Source: Lachnospiraceae bacterium (GTDB taxonomy: Bacteria; Bacillota; Clostridia; Lachnospirales; Lachnospiraceae). From it: a DNA stretch of 6,987 bases. The notes under the pieces are model-generated. The model saw nothing but the letters and a program-made list of their open reading frames with translations. It did no database searches and was not told the DNA's origin. Positions within the stretch are counted from its first letter, which is position 1. Every line of letters begins with the position of its first letter. The DNA lies in NCBI GenBank assembly GCA_009774155.1, contig VSNE01000142.1, forward strand, positions 1-6,987. The letters are read 5' to 3'. The position numbers were made by a program, and so were the translations under genes. Positions 5,911 to 6,987 of this stretch are shown here, in pieces.

Positions 5911-6788
5911 TCGGTCAGCATAGCATCCATATAAAGCTCGCCATCATATTCATCCGGCTCACATGCTTCAGAAGCATCCACCTCTATCGGAAGCCCCTCC
6001 AGCTTCTGTACCATTTTATCCGACATATAATGATAATGAACATCCAATGTCTTTACATTCGGCCATGCAGGAAGCTTTTCCAGAAGCAATGCCCCTCCTT
6101 TATCTGTCAATGTTCCCATTGAAAGATCCAGTGTGGTTATCCGGCCCATAAATTTGCTTTCCAGAACGGCCTCTGCCAGTTCATCCTGAATCTCACTGTC
6201 CGTAATTCCCAAATATTCCAGCTTGGGAAAATCCGCATTTTGTAAAAGGCTTTTTATTGTATCTGCGTTTCCGTCAAAACCATAATTTTCAGTGCCAATA
6301 TAAAGCAGCAGCTTCTTTAAGTTCGGAAGCTTTGCATTTTCTATTTCCTTAATCACTGATTCGGGAAGGCCGCCGCAGATAATCGTCAGGGCTTCCAGAC
6401 CTTCATGACAAATCTCTCCAAGCGCCAATTCGCTGCTTCCTTTAATCGTCAGCTCCTTCAGCTGAGGCATAGCGGCCCACAGACTGCCGTAATCCCCCTG
6501 CATAATCCAGGATACTTCACATTCTTCATAATCCATATCTCCAATAAACAATTTCTCTATATGAGAAAATTGTTCCTTATGAGCCGCAATCCCGTCAATA
6601 ATCGGCTGACAGTCATCCGTATAGGCCTCGCCCCAGTTTCCGATTATCAGCTCTGTAAGACCCGGAAATTCCGGATCTGCCAGAATATCCTCCACCATAG
6701 TATCCGCGTTTTTATTTTGTTCTTCATATTCATCATAATCATAAGCGTAGATCTTGGATTTTTTCTCAGTAACTAATGTAAAATTCAC
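5907..6788 (-). CDS. STM4015 family leucine-rich-repeat protein
   Basis: A 293-residue, acidic, soluble protein with no signal peptide or membrane segment. Repeated LxxLxI/L units are spread over most of the chain: FPGLTELIIGNW, FSHIEKLFIGD, MPQLKELTIKG, HEGLEALTII, LPNLKKLLLY, FPKLEYLGIT, MGRITTLDLS and WPNVKTLDVH. These form a leucine-rich-repeat solenoid of the kind typical of STM4015 proteins and suited to protein binding. The last 20 or so residues, from about EACEPDEYDG to MLTE, are strongly acidic and follow the final repeat. The start is a GTG at 6788 with a consensus GGAGGT (6800-6795) 6 nt upstream. This is the first gene of the operon, behind the promoter at 6841-6813. It may act as scaffold, sensor or substrate for the downstream enzymes; no catalytic motif is visible. 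Confidence 0.9.
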   Translation of the reverse strand: MNFTLVTEKKSKIYAYDYDEYEEQNKNADTMVEDILADPEFPGLTELIIGNWGEAYTDDCQPIIDGIAAHKEQFSHIEKLFIGDMDYEECEVSWIMQGDYGSLWAAMPQLKELTIKGSSELALGEICHEGLEALTIICGGLPESVIKEIENAKLPNLKKLLLYIGTENYGFDGNADTIKSLLQNADFPKLEYLGITDSEIQDELAEAVLESKFMGRITTLDLSMGTLTDKGGALLLEKLPAWPNVKTLDVHYHYMSDKMVQKLEGLPIEVDASEACEPDEYDGELYMDAMLTE

Positions 6789-6794
6789 AAAAGC

Positions 6795-6800
6795 ACCTCC
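6795..6800 (-). promoter_or_regulatory. Strong Shine-Dalgarno supporting the GTG start of STM4015
   Basis: AAAAGGAGGTG precedes the GTG at 6788 by a 6-nt spacer. No ATG in this frame lies nearby, so the GTG start is well supported. Confidence 0.85.
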
Positions 6801-6812
6801 TTTTTTACATCC

Positions 6813-6841
6813 ATTATAGCGCCTGATACTTTGTTATTCAA
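6813..6841 (-). promoter_or_regulatory. Near-consensus SigA promoter for the STM4015-STM4011 operon
   Basis: On the minus strand TTGAAT (6841-6836) and a perfect TATAAT (6818-6813) are 17 nt apart. The start should fall near 6806, giving a very short 5' UTR of about 18 nt that is mostly ribosome binding site. The promoter starts only 5 nt beyond the T-run of the rRNA terminator, so the operon has its own strong, apparently constitutive promoter. No operator-like repeat is evident around it. Confidence 0.85.
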
Positions 6842-6846
6842 TACAC

Positions 6847-6872
6847 AAAAAAGCCAGGAACTACTTCCCGGC
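6847..6872 (-). terminator. Intrinsic terminator of the rRNA operon
   Basis: On the minus strand GCCGGGAA (6872-6865) pairs with TTCCTGGC (6860-6853), 8 bp with one G-U, around the 4-nt loop GTAG. A run of six T (6852-6847) follows directly. It lies about 80 nt after the 3' end of the 23S rRNA gene and separates rRNA transcription from the operon promoter. Confidence 0.92.
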
Positions 6873-6954
6873 TCTTAATTTCTGTACCTTCAAAATTACA
6901 TACAGCTCTTCCAGATACTCTATCTTCCTCTCTTTTCTCCATCCGCCAGCCTTC
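6873..6954 (-). other. 23S rRNA trailer without a 5S gene
   Basis: These 82 nt between the mature 23S 3' end and the terminator contain a stretch (TGTATGTAATTTTGAAGG) resembling clostridial 23S-5S spacers. There is no room for, and no sign of, a 5S rRNA of about 117 nt or a tRNA. Confidence 0.6.
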
Positions 6955-6987
6955 TTGGTTAAGCCCTCGACCTATTAGTGACAGTCA
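6955..6987 (-). rRNA. 23S rRNA, 3' end only
   Basis: Reading the minus strand from the window edge, CACTAATAGGTCGAGGGC followed by TTAACC matches the conserved 3' terminus of bacterial 23S rRNA (E. coli ends GTACTAATGAACCGTGAGGC then TTAACCTT). The mature end is placed at about 6955 by that analogy. The rest of the gene lies outside the window. Confidence 0.88.

Noticed and set aside
6405..6776. Plus-strand 123-codon frame opposite STM4015
   Set aside because: Its hydrophobic C-terminus is the antisense of acidic STM4015 codons; there is no start signal or known motif.
1..6987. CRISPR array, insertion sequence, tRNA or attachment site
   Set aside because: No regularly spaced repeats, transposase-like frames, terminal inverted repeats or tRNA-like sequence were seen on either strand.

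Overview
The window looks like chromosomal DNA of an anaerobic Bacillota, most likely a Lachnospiraceae-type clostridium. The reasons are strong AGGAGG ribosome binding sites, the 3' end of a 23S rRNA with a clostridial-type trailer, a clostridial-style HisH, and the protein flavour throughout. This placement is inferred; no species can be named. Every supported gene is on the minus strand, so transcription runs from the high-coordinate end to the low-coordinate end.

In transcription order: (1) 6987-6955 is the last part of a 23S rRNA gene, followed by a short trailer without a 5S gene and a clear intrinsic terminator (6872-6847). (2) A near-consensus promoter (6841-6813) then drives a tightly packed operon that I recognise as the conserved, functionally uncharacterised STM4011-STM4015 cluster, named after the Salmonella loci. 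Its genes are STM4015 (leucine-rich-repeat protein), STM4014 (ATP-grasp-like), STM4013 (alkaline-phosphatase/sulfatase-superfamily hydrolase), STM4012 (HemW-like radical SAM enzyme) and STM4011 (second radical SAM enzyme). Junctions overlap by 4, 8 and 47 nt or are separated by 17 nt, so the genes are very probably co-transcribed and partly translationally coupled. (3) The STM4011 frame is interrupted by two in-frame TAA codons only 12 nt apart. The same frame then continues through the missing Cys-rich C-terminal part of STM4011 straight into a HAD-superfamily hydrolase. The ancestral gene was therefore probably one radical SAM-HAD fusion of about 503 codons, now broken or split. (4) A GC-rich hairpin lies just after the HAD stop codon. 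(5) A separate promoter with a small palindrome at its start site drives a short, degenerate sirtuin-like gene. (6) hisH (histidine biosynthesis) begins 53 nt further on and runs off the window.

The cluster pairs two radical SAM enzymes with an ATP-grasp-like enzyme, a metallohydrolase that appears to use a Thr nucleophile, a HAD hydrolase and a leucine-rich-repeat protein with an acidic tail. That set suggests a biosynthetic or protein/peptide-modifying pathway. Its product and substrate are unknown to me, and nothing in the window settles them. The best candidates for a second look are the cluster itself, the twin stop codons in the radical SAM-HAD gene, and the sirtuin-like protein that has lost the usual catalytic motifs.
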